DNA from: an uncultured Fretibacterium sp.
GTDB taxonomy: Bacteria; Synergistota; Synergistia; Synergistales; Aminobacteriaceae
DNA: 64,000 nucleotides
Reading direction: 5' to 3'
Assembly (NCBI RefSeq): GCF_963548695.1
Contig: NZ_CAUUWA010000002.1
Span: 1-64,000 of the forward strand
Shown here: positions 51,800 through 60,174 of the stretch, piece after piece
How the letters are laid out: the number at the start of each line of letters is the position of its first letter
Position numbering within the stretch: the stretch's first letter is position 1
Translations under genes and position numbers: made by a program
Notes under the pieces: model-generated
Told to the model about the DNA's origin: nothing
The model's database searches: none
What the model saw: only the letters and a program-made list of their open reading frames with translations

Positions 51800-54700
51800 A
51801 TGGAAGCGAATATCAAGATACCGCAGGAGCAGGAATTGCTCAGCAACCTGGGAAAGATTGCCTACACGCTCGATAAAGCCTACCTGTCCAAGCTTTATAA
51901 AGCGGATAAAGCCTATCCCGACAAACCCGGCAGCGGCAGTGATTATGGCGTATTGCCCTTCGATGAGCATTACAACAAGGACAATGAGGTTACTTACTCG
52001 ACAAACATCAGAGCTCTGGAGGTGACGCGATGGGTGTACGACAAGGAAGAAAAAATCGAGGACTGCTTTAAGAACGTGGTGAGCGTTTTTGCCGCAAGCG
52101 AGAGTTCCATCGCCTTGGTCGTCCACCGAACGCCGAAGGGAGCGAGGATGTTCTTCGTCATGAAGAACGCCGGCGCCGGGCGCAACGAGGACAGCAAAAA
52201 CGACATCGGGCTGCTGAACGACGCGCTGTGCGGCAACTTTCCGGGGACCAGGACTACGGTGGTTGATGCGAGGGAAACAGAAAAGTTTTTTAACTTTACG
52301 TCCTATCGTTCGATCGCCGCGCTCTGCAATGTCCCCTCCGAGAAATCGGAGGGCTACATCTCTCAGGGCCTCGACAAGCTGCTCAACGGAATTGTCCCGA
52401 AATCGGACAACGAGAGCTATTACGTCGTCATCCTGGCGGAATCCCTGTCGCAGGGCAGATTGCGCGATATATTAAACGGCTATCAGGAGCTTGCGACGGC
52501 GATAACGCCCTTTGCGGGCTATCAGTTCCAGGCGGGGCAGAATGAAACGGAGACCAAGGGAGAAATGGAATCGCTCTCGCACAGTGAGAACATCAGCCGT
52601 TCCATAACGAAAACGCATTCCGTAAACGTCGGCGTATTTTCAGGAATCCCCGGCCTTGGTTTGGGGGTGGGCGGCGGTTATGGCTACAGTTGGGGGAATG
52701 CAGAAACGGAAGGCACAACCGAAACCAGGACAAAGGGCACGAACCACAGCATCTCTCTTGGGACTTCCAAGAGCTCCACGTACACGTACAAGTCCTATGC
52801 CGTTACGGGGTTGATTGAAAAGCTCGAGGCGACTATCAAGAGGATAAACGAGAGCCAGTCCAACGGGCTTTGGAAATGCGCCTCGTACGTTTTGGCGCAG
52901 GAGGCGAAGACGAGCAGGAATATCGCCAACTACCTGCGGTCGATCACCCAGGGCGACCAATCTTATATCGAGCCCTCCTTCATCAACGCATGGTTCCGGC
53001 AGGGCGGCAACGACAAGAGCGTTTTTGGAGAATCGATAAAGTATTTGAGCCGGTTCTGCCACCCCGTATTCGTAAACGGGGCCGACGGTATCGCCGTGAA
53101 CCACACGATGAATCTCTCGACAACCGAACTGTCCCACCTGTTCGCGTTCCCGCGCCACTCGGTGCAGGGACTGCCCGTCGTGGAATGTGCCCGGTTTGGC
53201 CGGGAGCCCCACGCGCTGGACCGTTTGGAGAAGGATATTAACATCGGCTGCGCGTACCACATGCACATGCGGGAACAGAACAACCGCGTGTTCCTCAGTC
53301 GTGAGGAGTTGAAGAAGCACACGTTCGTCACGGGCTCGACGGGTTCGGGGAAGAGCAATACGGTGTGCAAGCTGCTTGCCGATGTCTGCCTGTCGGGAGA
53401 CGACGCGCCGACCTTTCTCGTCGTCGAGCCGGCCAAGGGCGAGTATAAGGATGTCTTCGGCGGGCTAGAGAACGTGACGGTCTACGGGACCAATCCGTTT
53501 AAGGCCCCGAACCTGCTCCAGATCAACCCGTTTGCCTTCCCGGAAGACGTCCACGTTCTGGAACACATTGACCGCCTGGTTGAGGTTTTCAATGCCTGTT
53601 GGCCGATGTATGCCGCCATGCCGGCCATCCTCAGAGAAGCGGTGGAAAAAGCATACGAGTCTATCGGGTGGAACCTGAGGACGTCCGCTCACATCGGGTC
53701 GTTCCCGACGTTCGATACTCTAATGGAGATGCTGCCCGGGGTTATCGATGCGTCCTCCTATTCCGCCGACACGAGCAGCGACTATAAAGGCGCCTTGCTG
53801 ACCCGTGTTCGCTCCTTGACGACGGGCATTCAGGGGCAAATCTTCGGCCACGACACGGACGCCCAAAAGCTGTTCAACGAGAACGTGATTGTGGATATCA
53901 GCCGCGTGGGCTCTACCGAGACGAAAGCCCTGATCATGGGCGTGCTGGTCTTGAAGTTGCAGGAGTTCCGCATGTCGGAGCCCAGAGAACGCAACAATAA
54001 ACTCAAGCACATCACGGTGCTTGAGGAAGCCCATAACCTGCTTCGCCGGACTGCGAGCGAACAATCGCAGGAGAGCTCGAACCTCCAGGGCAAGTCGGTT
54101 GAAATGCTGGCGAACGCCATCGCCGAAATGAGAACCTACGGCGAAGGGTTTGTCATCGCAGACCAGTCTCCGGGCCTGATGGACATGGCCGCGATTAGAA
54201 ACACCAACACAAAGATCATTCTCCGCCTGCTGGATGAGAGCGACCGCGTTCTCGTGGGGCGAGCGGCGGGGCTTTCCGATAACCAGATCGGCGAGTTGTC
54301 GAAGCTCAGGACAGGCGTTGCAGCCATCACCCAAAGCGGTTGGCTGGAGCCGGTGCTCTGCCTGGTGGACGAGTACAAAGGCGACAAGAAAATGAGCGAA
54401 CGGTTTGGGCAGGAGACTTTCGAGTGGCATGATGACGAGAATGACGTCCTTCGGCTTTTCTTGAACAACGCCTTCGACGTAGAGCGCACTCAACTTGTGG
54501 GAGATGCTGTGGATAAGGTCCGGAAGTGGGCTGATCGCTTGAACACGACGGAAAAGGTCCGCGCTGTCATCGAGACGGCCCTGTCCGGCAAGCCCCTTTC
54601 GGGAATACAGCAAATGGTCCTGATCGGTGGGCTTTTCCGCGACAGGTTAAAGACGATACCCGACCGCGAGTCCGCCATCTCCGAGGTTCAGCGTTGCCTG

Positions 54701-54835
54701 ATGAGTCGGTTCGATTTCGTGGAACGTGATGAGGTTTTAAGGCGCATCAATGACCTTTTCCTCGTCCACTTCCCCGCAAATATCTATACCGATATGAAAG
54801 GCACGCCGGAGAGAGCAGAGGGGAGCATCCTATGA
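51800..54835 (+). CDS. HerA/FtsK-like ATPase with glycine/serine-rich central region
   Basis: 1011 residues. An N-terminal domain (about 1-235) of unknown type is followed by a Gly/Ser/Thr-rich segment (about 245-330; GLGVGGGYGYSWGNAETEG). The ATPase core starts at about 500 with Walker A VTGSTGSGKSNT (about 510), a FLVVEPAKGEYK strand, Walker B HITVLEEAHNLL (about 740) and a downstream FVIADQSPGLMD sensor. This is a DUF87/HerA-type hexameric motor. It ends in an ATGA overlap with the nuclease candidate. It could translocate DNA or export protein. Confidence 0.87.
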   Translation: MEANIKIPQEQELLSNLGKIAYTLDKAYLSKLYKADKAYPDKPGSGSDYGVLPFDEHYNKDNEVTYSTNIRALEVTRWVYDKEEKIEDCFKNVVSVFAASESSIALVVHRTPKGARMFFVMKNAGAGRNEDSKNDIGLLNDALCGNFPGTRTTVVDARETEKFFNFTSYRSIAALCNVPSEKSEGYISQGLDKLLNGIVPKSDNESYYVVILAESLSQGRLRDILNGYQELATAITPFAGYQFQAGQNETETKGEMESLSHSENISRSITKTHSVNVGVFSGIPGLGLGVGGGYGYSWGNAETEGTTETRTKGTNHSISLGTSKSSTYTYKSYAVTGLIEKLEATIKRINESQSNGLWKCASYVLAQEAKTSRNIANYLRSITQGDQSYIEPSFINAWFRQGGNDKSVFGESIKYLSRFCHPVFVNGADGIAVNHTMNLSTTELSHLFAFPRHSVQGLPVVECARFGREPHALDRLEKDINIGCAYHMHMREQNNRVFLSREELKKHTFVTGSTGSGKSNTVCKLLADVCLSGDDAPTFLVVEPAKGEYKDVFGGLENVTVYGTNPFKAPNLLQINPFAFPEDVHVLEHIDRLVEVFNACWPMYAAMPAILREAVEKAYESIGWNLRTSAHIGSFPTFDTLMEMLPGVIDASSYSADTSSDYKGALLTRVRSLTTGIQGQIFGHDTDAQKLFNENVIVDISRVGSTETKALIMGVLVLKLQEFRMSEPRERNNKLKHITVLEEAHNLLRRTASEQSQESSNLQGKSVEMLANAIAEMRTYGEGFVIADQSPGLMDMAAIRNTNTKIILRLLDESDRVLVGRAAGLSDNQIGELSKLRTGVAAITQSGWLEPVLCLVDEYKGDKKMSERFGQETFEWHDDENDVLRLFLNNAFDVERTQLVGDAVDKVRKWADRLNTTEKVRAVIETALSGKPLSGIQQMVLIGGLFRDRLKTIPDRESAISEVQRCLMSRFDFVERDEVLRRINDLFLVHFPANIYTDMKGTPERAEGSIL

Positions 54836-55473
54836 TCGAGGCGGCAGTGGAGAAAAACGTCGAGAAGAGCGTCGTCCAACCCAAAACGCAGGTCGTGGAG
54901 TTCTGGGACAACCTCGCGGAAAAGACGGAAGTCTCCGAGCCTGAAAAGGTCGCCGGGGAGAAAGCAGCCGCTTCATTTTGGGACGGTCTTGTTCAGGATG
55001 ACGAAAGTTCCCCTGAAGTCGCAGACAAGAGCGAACTTGTAAAAAATTGCCCGCGAGAAAACGGCAAGTGGGAAAGCGAGCGCGGCGATTCAATATGGAA
55101 ACCTGACCCCGATTATGTTCCCCAAAAAGCAAACCCGGAGGGTAAGCCATGGCGCGATATCCTTGATAAGCACGATATCGACGGCATTACGTTCAAGGAT
55201 GGCGAGCCCGATTTCAGCGAAATCAGCAAAGGTACGGTCGAAATCGAAGACTTCTCCGACAGCAGGTCCGACAACTTCGATAAGGCCGATATTGCGCTAG
55301 CCGAGCAACGGGGGTGTTCGCCGGAGGAAGTCGCGGATTGGCGCAAGGAAAACGGATACACCTGGCACGAATGCAAGGACATGAAGACCATGCAGAAGGT
55401 TCCCTGTGAGGTGCACAACAACATTCCTCACAGCGGCGGCATCTCCGAGGCGAAGAAGGGAGCGGATAAATAA
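54832..55473 (+). CDS. WHH-type HNH/Endo VII nuclease, candidate polymorphic toxin
   Basis: 213 residues. The C-terminal half (about 80-210) has the order RGDSIWKPD, GEPDFSEISKG, then YTWHECKDMKTMQKVP and EVHNNIPHSGG, which matches the WHH clade of the HNH/Endonuclease VII superfamily seen in bacterial toxins. The usual WHH is WHE here. The first 75 residues are acidic and low-complexity and carry two copies of a short motif, EFWDNLAEK and SFWDGLVQD. No signal peptide. Followed directly by a likely immunity gene. Confidence 0.78.
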   Translation: MIEAAVEKNVEKSVVQPKTQVVEFWDNLAEKTEVSEPEKVAGEKAAASFWDGLVQDDESSPEVADKSELVKNCPRENGKWESERGDSIWKPDPDYVPQKANPEGKPWRDILDKHDIDGITFKDGEPDFSEISKGTVEIEDFSDSRSDNFDKADIALAEQRGCSPEEVADWRKENGYTWHECKDMKTMQKVPCEVHNNIPHSGGISEAKKGADK

Positions 55474-55850
55474 TGAACAATGCTGTTTTCGGCGACCTCA
55501 CTTTTAATACTGGCTGGAAGACGGAGACAGAGGTTACCCTGTTTGACAAGGCCTATAAGATTGTTGTCAAGGTTAAAGCCTATCGTGAAACGGATGGCGT
55601 GACTGCCGGGCAGGAGTTGGCCTACTCCGATTTTTGCGAAAACAGGGCCGCCCGCCTGAACTCTATTGAAAAGTTGCTGTCGAATTATGCAAAAGATAAG
55701 GCAAAGGAGCGCTTTATCCCGCGAACACTGCTTTTTAACCGTGACGGCAGCTACGCTATGCTGCTGGATGACCGGGAAGATGAAGAAGGTGGCGTCGCCG
55801 TAACGCTTGCACCCGAAAGCGACGTCGTAGCACAGGACGATTACCTGTGA
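55473..55850 (+). CDS. Putative immunity protein for the WHH nuclease
   Basis: 125 residues starting at the last base of the toxin stop (TAATG). FGDLTFNTGWKTETEVTLFDKAYKIVVKVKAY resembles a small beta-rich immunity fold (DUF6985/DUF2004-like). Call rests mainly on position next to the nuclease, size and acidic C-terminus. Confidence 0.6.
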   Translation: MNNAVFGDLTFNTGWKTETEVTLFDKAYKIVVKVKAYRETDGVTAGQELAYSDFCENRAARLNSIEKLLSNYAKDKAKERFIPRTLLFNRDGSYAMLLDDREDEEGGVAVTLAPESDVVAQDDYL

Positions 55851-55972
55851 TGGCCGATTGGTTTCATCAGCGCTTCTCTGACGACAAGGCGCCGCTTGAC
55901 CTTTCTGAAACAGAACGGATGAAGGAGGAGCAAATCTTTCATGGCAGCGGATCAAAAGCGGACAAGCTCTAA
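55850..55972 (+). CDS. Small ORF, 40 residues, unknown
   Basis: Begins MADWFHQRFSDDKAPLD; TGATG overlap with the immunity gene and 32-base overlap with the LRAT gene. No family recognised. It may be a real coupled peptide or a chance frame. Confidence 0.35.
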   Translation: MADWFHQRFSDDKAPLDLSETERMKEEQIFHGSGSKADKL

Positions 55973-56585
55973 GGAGCTCGAAAATGGCGATGTCATCAAA
56001 GTATGCAGAAAAACATTGTGGGGGTGGCTTCCCCTCTACGATCACTATGGAATCTACGCGGAGGACACCGGCTCCGTCATTCACTACCAAGAACCCCAAA
56101 AGGGCGATGGCAAGGACTCCGAGGCTTCTGGAAGTTGTGTGGATTTTTGTGGAGAGGTTCGTGAGACCTCTCTGGAGGAGTTCTTGGGTGGAGCTGAAAG
56201 TTTTACCGTCTGTCGTTACCCCGAAAAGCAGCCGTTGTATCCTTTATGTTTTAGTACAGAAACTTTTGAGGTGAGATCCGACACCATAAAAGACAGAGGA
56301 GCGCCAGCTAGGGAAGCCGTCCGAGAATCTCCCGGAGCGGAGGCGGTGAAAAAGGCGAGGAGCTGTATTGGAAAGCGGAGCTACAACTTGGCAAGGAACA
56401 ATTGCGAGCACTTCGCCGTTTCGTGCCGATACGACTATCATGCCTCCGGACAGGTACAGGGCTGGGCAGCGGCACTGGGCGCTGCCAGCATTTTCTTGGG
56501 CGCTGCCTTGTTGGGCATCTTGACAGGCGCTGGAAAAGATGGTTCAAGCGACTCTGGCAAAGACGAAACGGGAGGGCCTGCATGA
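55941..56585 (+). CDS. LRAT-domain (NlpC/P60-like) membrane-anchored protein
   Basis: 214 residues. ATG 55941 has AAGGAGGAG about ten bases upstream. YDHYGIYAEDTGSVIHY supplies the catalytic His, and NLARNNCEHFAVSC the catalytic Cys, of the LRAT fold. These act as thiol acyltransferases or lipases on membrane lipids. A C-terminal span (AAALGAASIFLGAALLGILTG) anchors it. It could be a second effector or a membrane-acting part of the dynamin system. Confidence 0.82.
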   Translation: MAADQKRTSSKELENGDVIKVCRKTLWGWLPLYDHYGIYAEDTGSVIHYQEPQKGDGKDSEASGSCVDFCGEVRETSLEEFLGGAESFTVCRYPEKQPLYPLCFSTETFEVRSDTIKDRGAPAREAVRESPGAEAVKKARSCIGKRSYNLARNNCEHFAVSCRYDYHASGQVQGWAAALGAASIFLGAALLGILTGAGKDGSSDSGKDETGGPA

Positions 56586-56930
56586 CTGGATGAAGACCTT
56601 TTTGAGCTGCGCCCTGTAGGCTGGTGCGCCCATCACAAAGCGCACTCCCTGCTCCGTCGCGCTGCTCTTGAGGAGCTGCCGGTTCAGCTCGTCGATTCTG
56701 TCCGGCCGTCTGGACTGATCCAAGGCGATGCACTGCCGCTCGAGGCGGATAGCGTGCATCACATCGCCGTCTTGAGCGGCTTCGCGGAGAAGAATGGACA
56801 TTTCATGGAGTGCATCGTTGAACTCCGTGCGCTCCTCGTTCTCGACAACAGTCTCAAAAATCGAGAGAACGTGATCGAAACGTTCTTCGCGTTCAGAAAG
56901 GATATCAATGTTCAAGCCATTCTTTTCCAT
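56544..56930 (-). CDS. Hypothetical helical protein, convergent with the LRAT gene
   Basis: 128 residues from ATG 56930 (MEKNGLNIDILSEREERFDHVL). Helical and charged; ALHEMSILLREAAQDGDVMHAIRLERQCIAL looks like a tetratricopeptide-type pair. It overlaps the LRAT 3' end by 42 bases and the gene upstream by 26. No family recognised. Confidence 0.5.
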   Translation of the reverse strand: MEKNGLNIDILSEREERFDHVLSIFETVVENEERTEFNDALHEMSILLREAAQDGDVMHAIRLERQCIALDQSRRPDRIDELNRQLLKSSATEQGVRFVMGAPAYRAQLKKVFIQSCRPSRFVFARVA

Positions 56931-57156
56931 AAGCCGCCACTGCGTCATCTAAGTTGTGACCGGATTTTTTGAGCCTTTCAATACCCCAGTCGGCTTTGAG
57001 TACCCTCGCTCGCGGCAGCGACAAAGGAATCTGAAAAGCGAGTTTGCCTGCAAGCTCCATATCACCGACCCTGACAGCAGCCGCAACTTGTTTTGCAATC
57101 TCCTTCCGTCGCTCATCGGACATCGTGGAGACAAAGGACGACTTGAAGTTCGACAT
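56905..57156 (-). CDS. Hypothetical small helical protein
   Basis: 83 residues from ATG 57156 with GGGAGG upstream; MSNFKSSFVSTMSDERRKEI at the start. The longer frame to 57207 is not needed. Coupled to 56544-56930. The pair could be an accessory or antitoxin-like unit; nothing specific is recognised. Confidence 0.55.
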   Translation of the reverse strand: MSNFKSSFVSTMSDERRKEIAKQVAAAVRVGDMELAGKLAFQIPLSLPRARVLKADWGIERLKKSGHNLDDAVAAYGKEWLEH

Positions 57157-57420
57157 AAAGCGCACCTCCCAAACAGTTAAACCTCTTGTACAGACCGATT
57201 TTATCACAACCCCAAGGGTAACTTCGCAGGCTGGAGCAAGCCCGGGGACACCGGGCAGAAACAGCGAGAGTCATAGCCCCGCTTGTTTTCCGGCTTCTCG
57301 AGAAGCCGCGTCCCGGGGCGGTATGTCTTGTAAATCCAAAATTCCGGCCTTGGTGTACAATAGCCGTAAGCTCCAAGCCGCAAGTCCCAAATGAAAGTCC
57401 AAATGGAAGGAGGAAGAGCC

Positions 57421-57438
57421 ATGGCCGTATTCACATGA
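57421..57438 (+). other. Leader micro-ORF MAVFT upstream of the TVP38 operon
   Basis: Five codons after AAGGAGGAAGAGCC. Ends ACATGACGCGTTTC, close to ACATGATGCGTTCC of cassette B copy 2. Positions 57157-57420 hold a possible TACAAT -10 box at about 57355 and no gene. Confidence 0.45.
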
Positions 57439-57454
57439 CGCGTTTCGCATTCGC

Positions 57455-57467
57455 TGCACGGTGTGCA
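57455..57467 (+). promoter_or_regulatory. Leader palindrome TGCACGGTGTGCA
   Basis: Sixteen bases after the micro-ORF stop, inside a larger inverted pair ATTCGC/GCGAAT (57449 to about 57495). Same place as the GATGCACG palindromes of cassettes A and B. About 240 GC-rich bases then follow to the TVP38 gene without a recognised element. Confidence 0.45.
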
Positions 57468-57711
57468 CGTGTGCGCCACAGCGGGCGCTGCGAATCCGGC
57501 CCCCCGTCCCCGGCTCTTCCCTCGAAACGAACGCTCCTCCCTGTAGCCCGGCAGCCGGATCCCCGCATGGGCGGTCCCGTCCGACAAGGACAAAACCCCG
57601 CCGATGTCGCCCTGCGCTCAGCCCTCATCTCTACGGGCTGGAGCCGTGGCCCGTCCGTACCCCGATCCGTCCCGTTCCCGGGATGGGCTGTTCCGTTTGG
57701 AGGTATCCCGC

Positions 57712-58470
57712 ATGAGTGAAACGAAAAACGTACAAGACGCCGCCTCTGAGCCCGGACAACCGGGAAAAACAGGCAAAAAATACGCCGGAAAGGCCGTCCT
57801 TCTGATTCTGTTCGCCGCGGCAATCGGGGCTTATTTCGTCTGGCCGCCGTACAGGGACGTCATCGACTCCATCTTCTCGGCCTTCGCAACCGGCGATTTC
57901 GCCGCGGTGCGCAACTTCGTCGAACGTTACGGGACCATGGCCGCCGCGGTCTCCTTCCTCCTGATGGTCTTCCAGTCCATCGTGGCGCCGCTCCCGGCCT
58001 TCCTGATCACCTTCGCCAACGCCAACCTCTTCGGCTGGTGGCGGGGCGCCATCCTGTCCTGGTCCAGCGCCATGGCCGGCGCCGCAGTCTGCTTCTACAT
58101 CGCCCGCATCCTCGGCCGCGACGTCGTGGAAAAGCTCTCCAGCAAGACCGGCCTGCGCTCCATCGACGCCTTCTTCGAGCGGCACGGGACCCAGAGCATC
58201 CTCATCGCCCGGCTCCTGCCGTTCATCTCGTTCGACATCGTCAGCTACGCGGCGGGCCTGACCTCCATGGGGTTCTGGTCCTTCTTCATCGCCACGGGCG
58301 TGGGGCAGCTTCCCGCGACGATCGTCTACTCCTACGTCGGAGGGATGCTGACGGGCGGGGCGAAGCTCTTCGTCACGGGGCTCCTGATCCTCTTCGCGCT
58401 CTCGATCCTGATCGTGCTGCTGAAGCAGGTCTACACGGAAAGAAAGAAACGTTCCGCCCCAAGCGCCTGA
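57712..58470 (+). CDS. TVP38/TMEM64 family (DedA-like) membrane protein
   Basis: 252 residues from ATG 57712 with TTTGGAGG upstream; an in-frame extension to 57604 is rejected. Five or six spans. SIVAPLPAFLITFANANLFGWWRGAILSWSSAMAGA and the core FFERHGTQSILIARLLPFISFDIVSYAAGLT are diagnostic of the SNARE-associated/VTT domain. Such proteins act in lipid scrambling or ion-coupled transport. TGATG overlap with the next paralogue. Confidence 0.9.
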   Translation: MSETKNVQDAASEPGQPGKTGKKYAGKAVLLILFAAAIGAYFVWPPYRDVIDSIFSAFATGDFAAVRNFVERYGTMAAAVSFLLMVFQSIVAPLPAFLITFANANLFGWWRGAILSWSSAMAGAAVCFYIARILGRDVVEKLSSKTGLRSIDAFFERHGTQSILIARLLPFISFDIVSYAAGLTSMGFWSFFIATGVGQLPATIVYSYVGGMLTGGAKLFVTGLLILFALSILIVLLKQVYTERKKRSAPSA

Positions 58471-59147
58471 TGGGACGCTGGAGAAAACCGCTGGTCCTCC
58501 TGGGGATCGTGTTCGCCGTCCTCATTCTGGACCGGTACTATGGCTGGTCGGATTTTCTGTTGGGCCCGGGCGGCCTGGAGGCCCTGAGGGAAGCGGTGCG
58601 CAGGGATGTCCTGACGGCCTCGCTGATCTACATCGCGGCAACGACGGCGGGCTGCGTCCTGCTGGCCCTCCCGGGGGTGACCTTCGCGATCGTCGCCGGG
58701 CTCCTCTTCGGTCCCCTCCTGGGCGCCGTCCTCTGCCTGGCCGCGGCGACGATCGGGGCGGTCCTGGCCTTCCTGGCCGGCCGCTATTTCCTCAGGGACG
58801 CCGTCGCCCCCTGGGTGGAACGTAACCGGTATCTGAAGCGCGTCCTGTTCGAGGACGTCGATCGCAGCGGCGTCGTGCTCCTGATGATCACCCGGCTGGT
58901 GCCGCTGTTCCCCTACAACCTCCAGAACTTCGCCTACGGGATCACGGGCATCGGATTCTGGCCCTACACCCTTTACACGGCGCTCTTTCTGGCGCCTGGC
59001 GTGACCTTCTTCACCCTTGGGGCCGCGGGGCTGGGGGACGCGGAGAACCGGCGTTTCTACCTTATCCTGGCCGGGGCGTTGGCCGTCCTCGTCACGGCGG
59101 CGGGGCTCTACCTGAAACGACGCTACGTCGGGAAATCCGACGCCTGA
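58470..59147 (+). CDS. TVP38/TMEM64 family membrane protein (second copy)
   Basis: 225 residues, VTT domain: LPGVTFAIVAGLLFGPLLGAVLCLAAATIGA and VVLLMITRLVPLFPYNLQNFAYGITGIGFW. Only distantly similar to the copy upstream, so it may heterodimerise with it. The longer frame upstream is a shadow. Confidence 0.9.
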   Translation: MGRWRKPLVLLGIVFAVLILDRYYGWSDFLLGPGGLEALREAVRRDVLTASLIYIAATTAGCVLLALPGVTFAIVAGLLFGPLLGAVLCLAAATIGAVLAFLAGRYFLRDAVAPWVERNRYLKRVLFEDVDRSGVVLLMITRLVPLFPYNLQNFAYGITGIGFWPYTLYTALFLAPGVTFFTLGAAGLGDAENRRFYLILAGALAVLVTAAGLYLKRRYVGKSDA

Positions 59148-59151
59148 CGCC

Positions 59152-60045
59152 ATGGGAATCCGCTCGAACGCGACCTCCCCGGCAAAGGGCCCCTTCCATC
59201 GGACCATGCGCTTTCACCAGCGCCTGGCCTTCTCGCCCCTCTTCTGCCGCGCCGTCGGGGCGGACGGTACCGTCGGGACAAAAAGGGGGCGGGCGAAACG
59301 CGTCTTCTTCCCGGGGTGCAGCCTCTCGGCCTACGCCCCGGGGCACGTCCTGGCGGCATGGCAGTACCTGCGCGAACGCATGGAGGGCGTCGGCGCGCTT
59401 CTCAAATGCTGCGGGAAGCCGCTGAAGCTCATGGCCATGACCGGGGAGTTCCGGAGGCGATTCGACACGGTGCGGCGCGACCTCGACCTCATGGGGGCGG
59501 AGGAGGTGATCGTGGCCTGCCAGAACTGCTACTCCATCCTCCGGCACTTCGACGAGGGCCGGAGGGTGCGCTCGTTCTGGACGATCCTGGCGGAGATGGG
59601 GCTTCCCGAGGGCAGCCGCGGCGGCGCGCGCGGCCTCGAGGTCTCGATCCAGGATTCCTGCGTCACCCGGGGCGTCCCGGAGATCTACGACGGCGTGCGC
59701 ACCGTCCTCGGGGAGCTGGGGGCCACGGTCCGCGAGATGGAATATGCCCGGGACCGGGCGCGCTGCTGCGGCTGCGCCCCGATGATCGCGGCGGGCGACG
59801 TCGGGCTGGGATACGAGGCCATGAAGAAACGCGCGGCGGAGTCGCCGTGCGGGACGGTCGTCTCCTACTGCGCGTCGTGCCGCTCGGCCATGAGGACGGG
59901 GGGGCGGGAAAGCCTGCACCTCCTGGACCTGGTCTTCGGCGGAGACTGGACGGGCCGCCCCACGCCCCCGCCGGACCGGTCGCTTCGGAGCTGGCTCAAC
60001 CGCTGGAGGACGAGGCGGCTTCTGGGGAATCTTCCCCTCCGGTGA
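59152..60045 (+). CDS. CCG-domain (heterodisulfide-reductase-related) Fe-S protein
   Basis: 297 residues. Two cysteine-rich CCG motifs: FFPGCSLSAY...LLKCCGKPLKL (about 55-90) and SCVTRG...RCCGCAPM (about 165-205), with further CQNCY and SYCASC. Such domains hold non-cubane [4Fe-4S] clusters and mediate thiol/disulfide or quinone-linked redox. It is fused to no other subunit. The ribosome site is weak. Typical neighbour of the glycosyltransferase pair that follows. Confidence 0.85.
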   Translation: MGIRSNATSPAKGPFHRTMRFHQRLAFSPLFCRAVGADGTVGTKRGRAKRVFFPGCSLSAYAPGHVLAAWQYLRERMEGVGALLKCCGKPLKLMAMTGEFRRRFDTVRRDLDLMGAEEVIVACQNCYSILRHFDEGRRVRSFWTILAEMGLPEGSRGGARGLEVSIQDSCVTRGVPEIYDGVRTVLGELGATVREMEYARDRARCCGCAPMIAAGDVGLGYEAMKKRAAESPCGTVVSYCASCRSAMRTGGRESLHLLDLVFGGDWTGRPTPPPDRSLRSWLNRWRTRRLLGNLPLR

Positions 60046-60117
60046 GCCCGCTTTCCGACTCGATTTTGTCTCTGGATTTCTACGGAAACGATCACGACAC
60101 GAGGAGGTTTCACAACG

Positions 60118-60174
60118 ATGACGACGGAAAAGACGAACGCCTACTACGACGCCGACGATTGGACCGCGTCATGA
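60118..60174 (+). other. 18-codon ORF coupled to the glycosyltransferase
   Basis: MTTEKTNAYYDADDWTAS with a strong GAGGAGG site, its TGA overlapping the next ATG. The glycosyltransferase itself has no good ribosome site, so this peptide probably serves to couple translation. It may be the remnant N-terminus of a lost gene. Confidence 0.5.
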
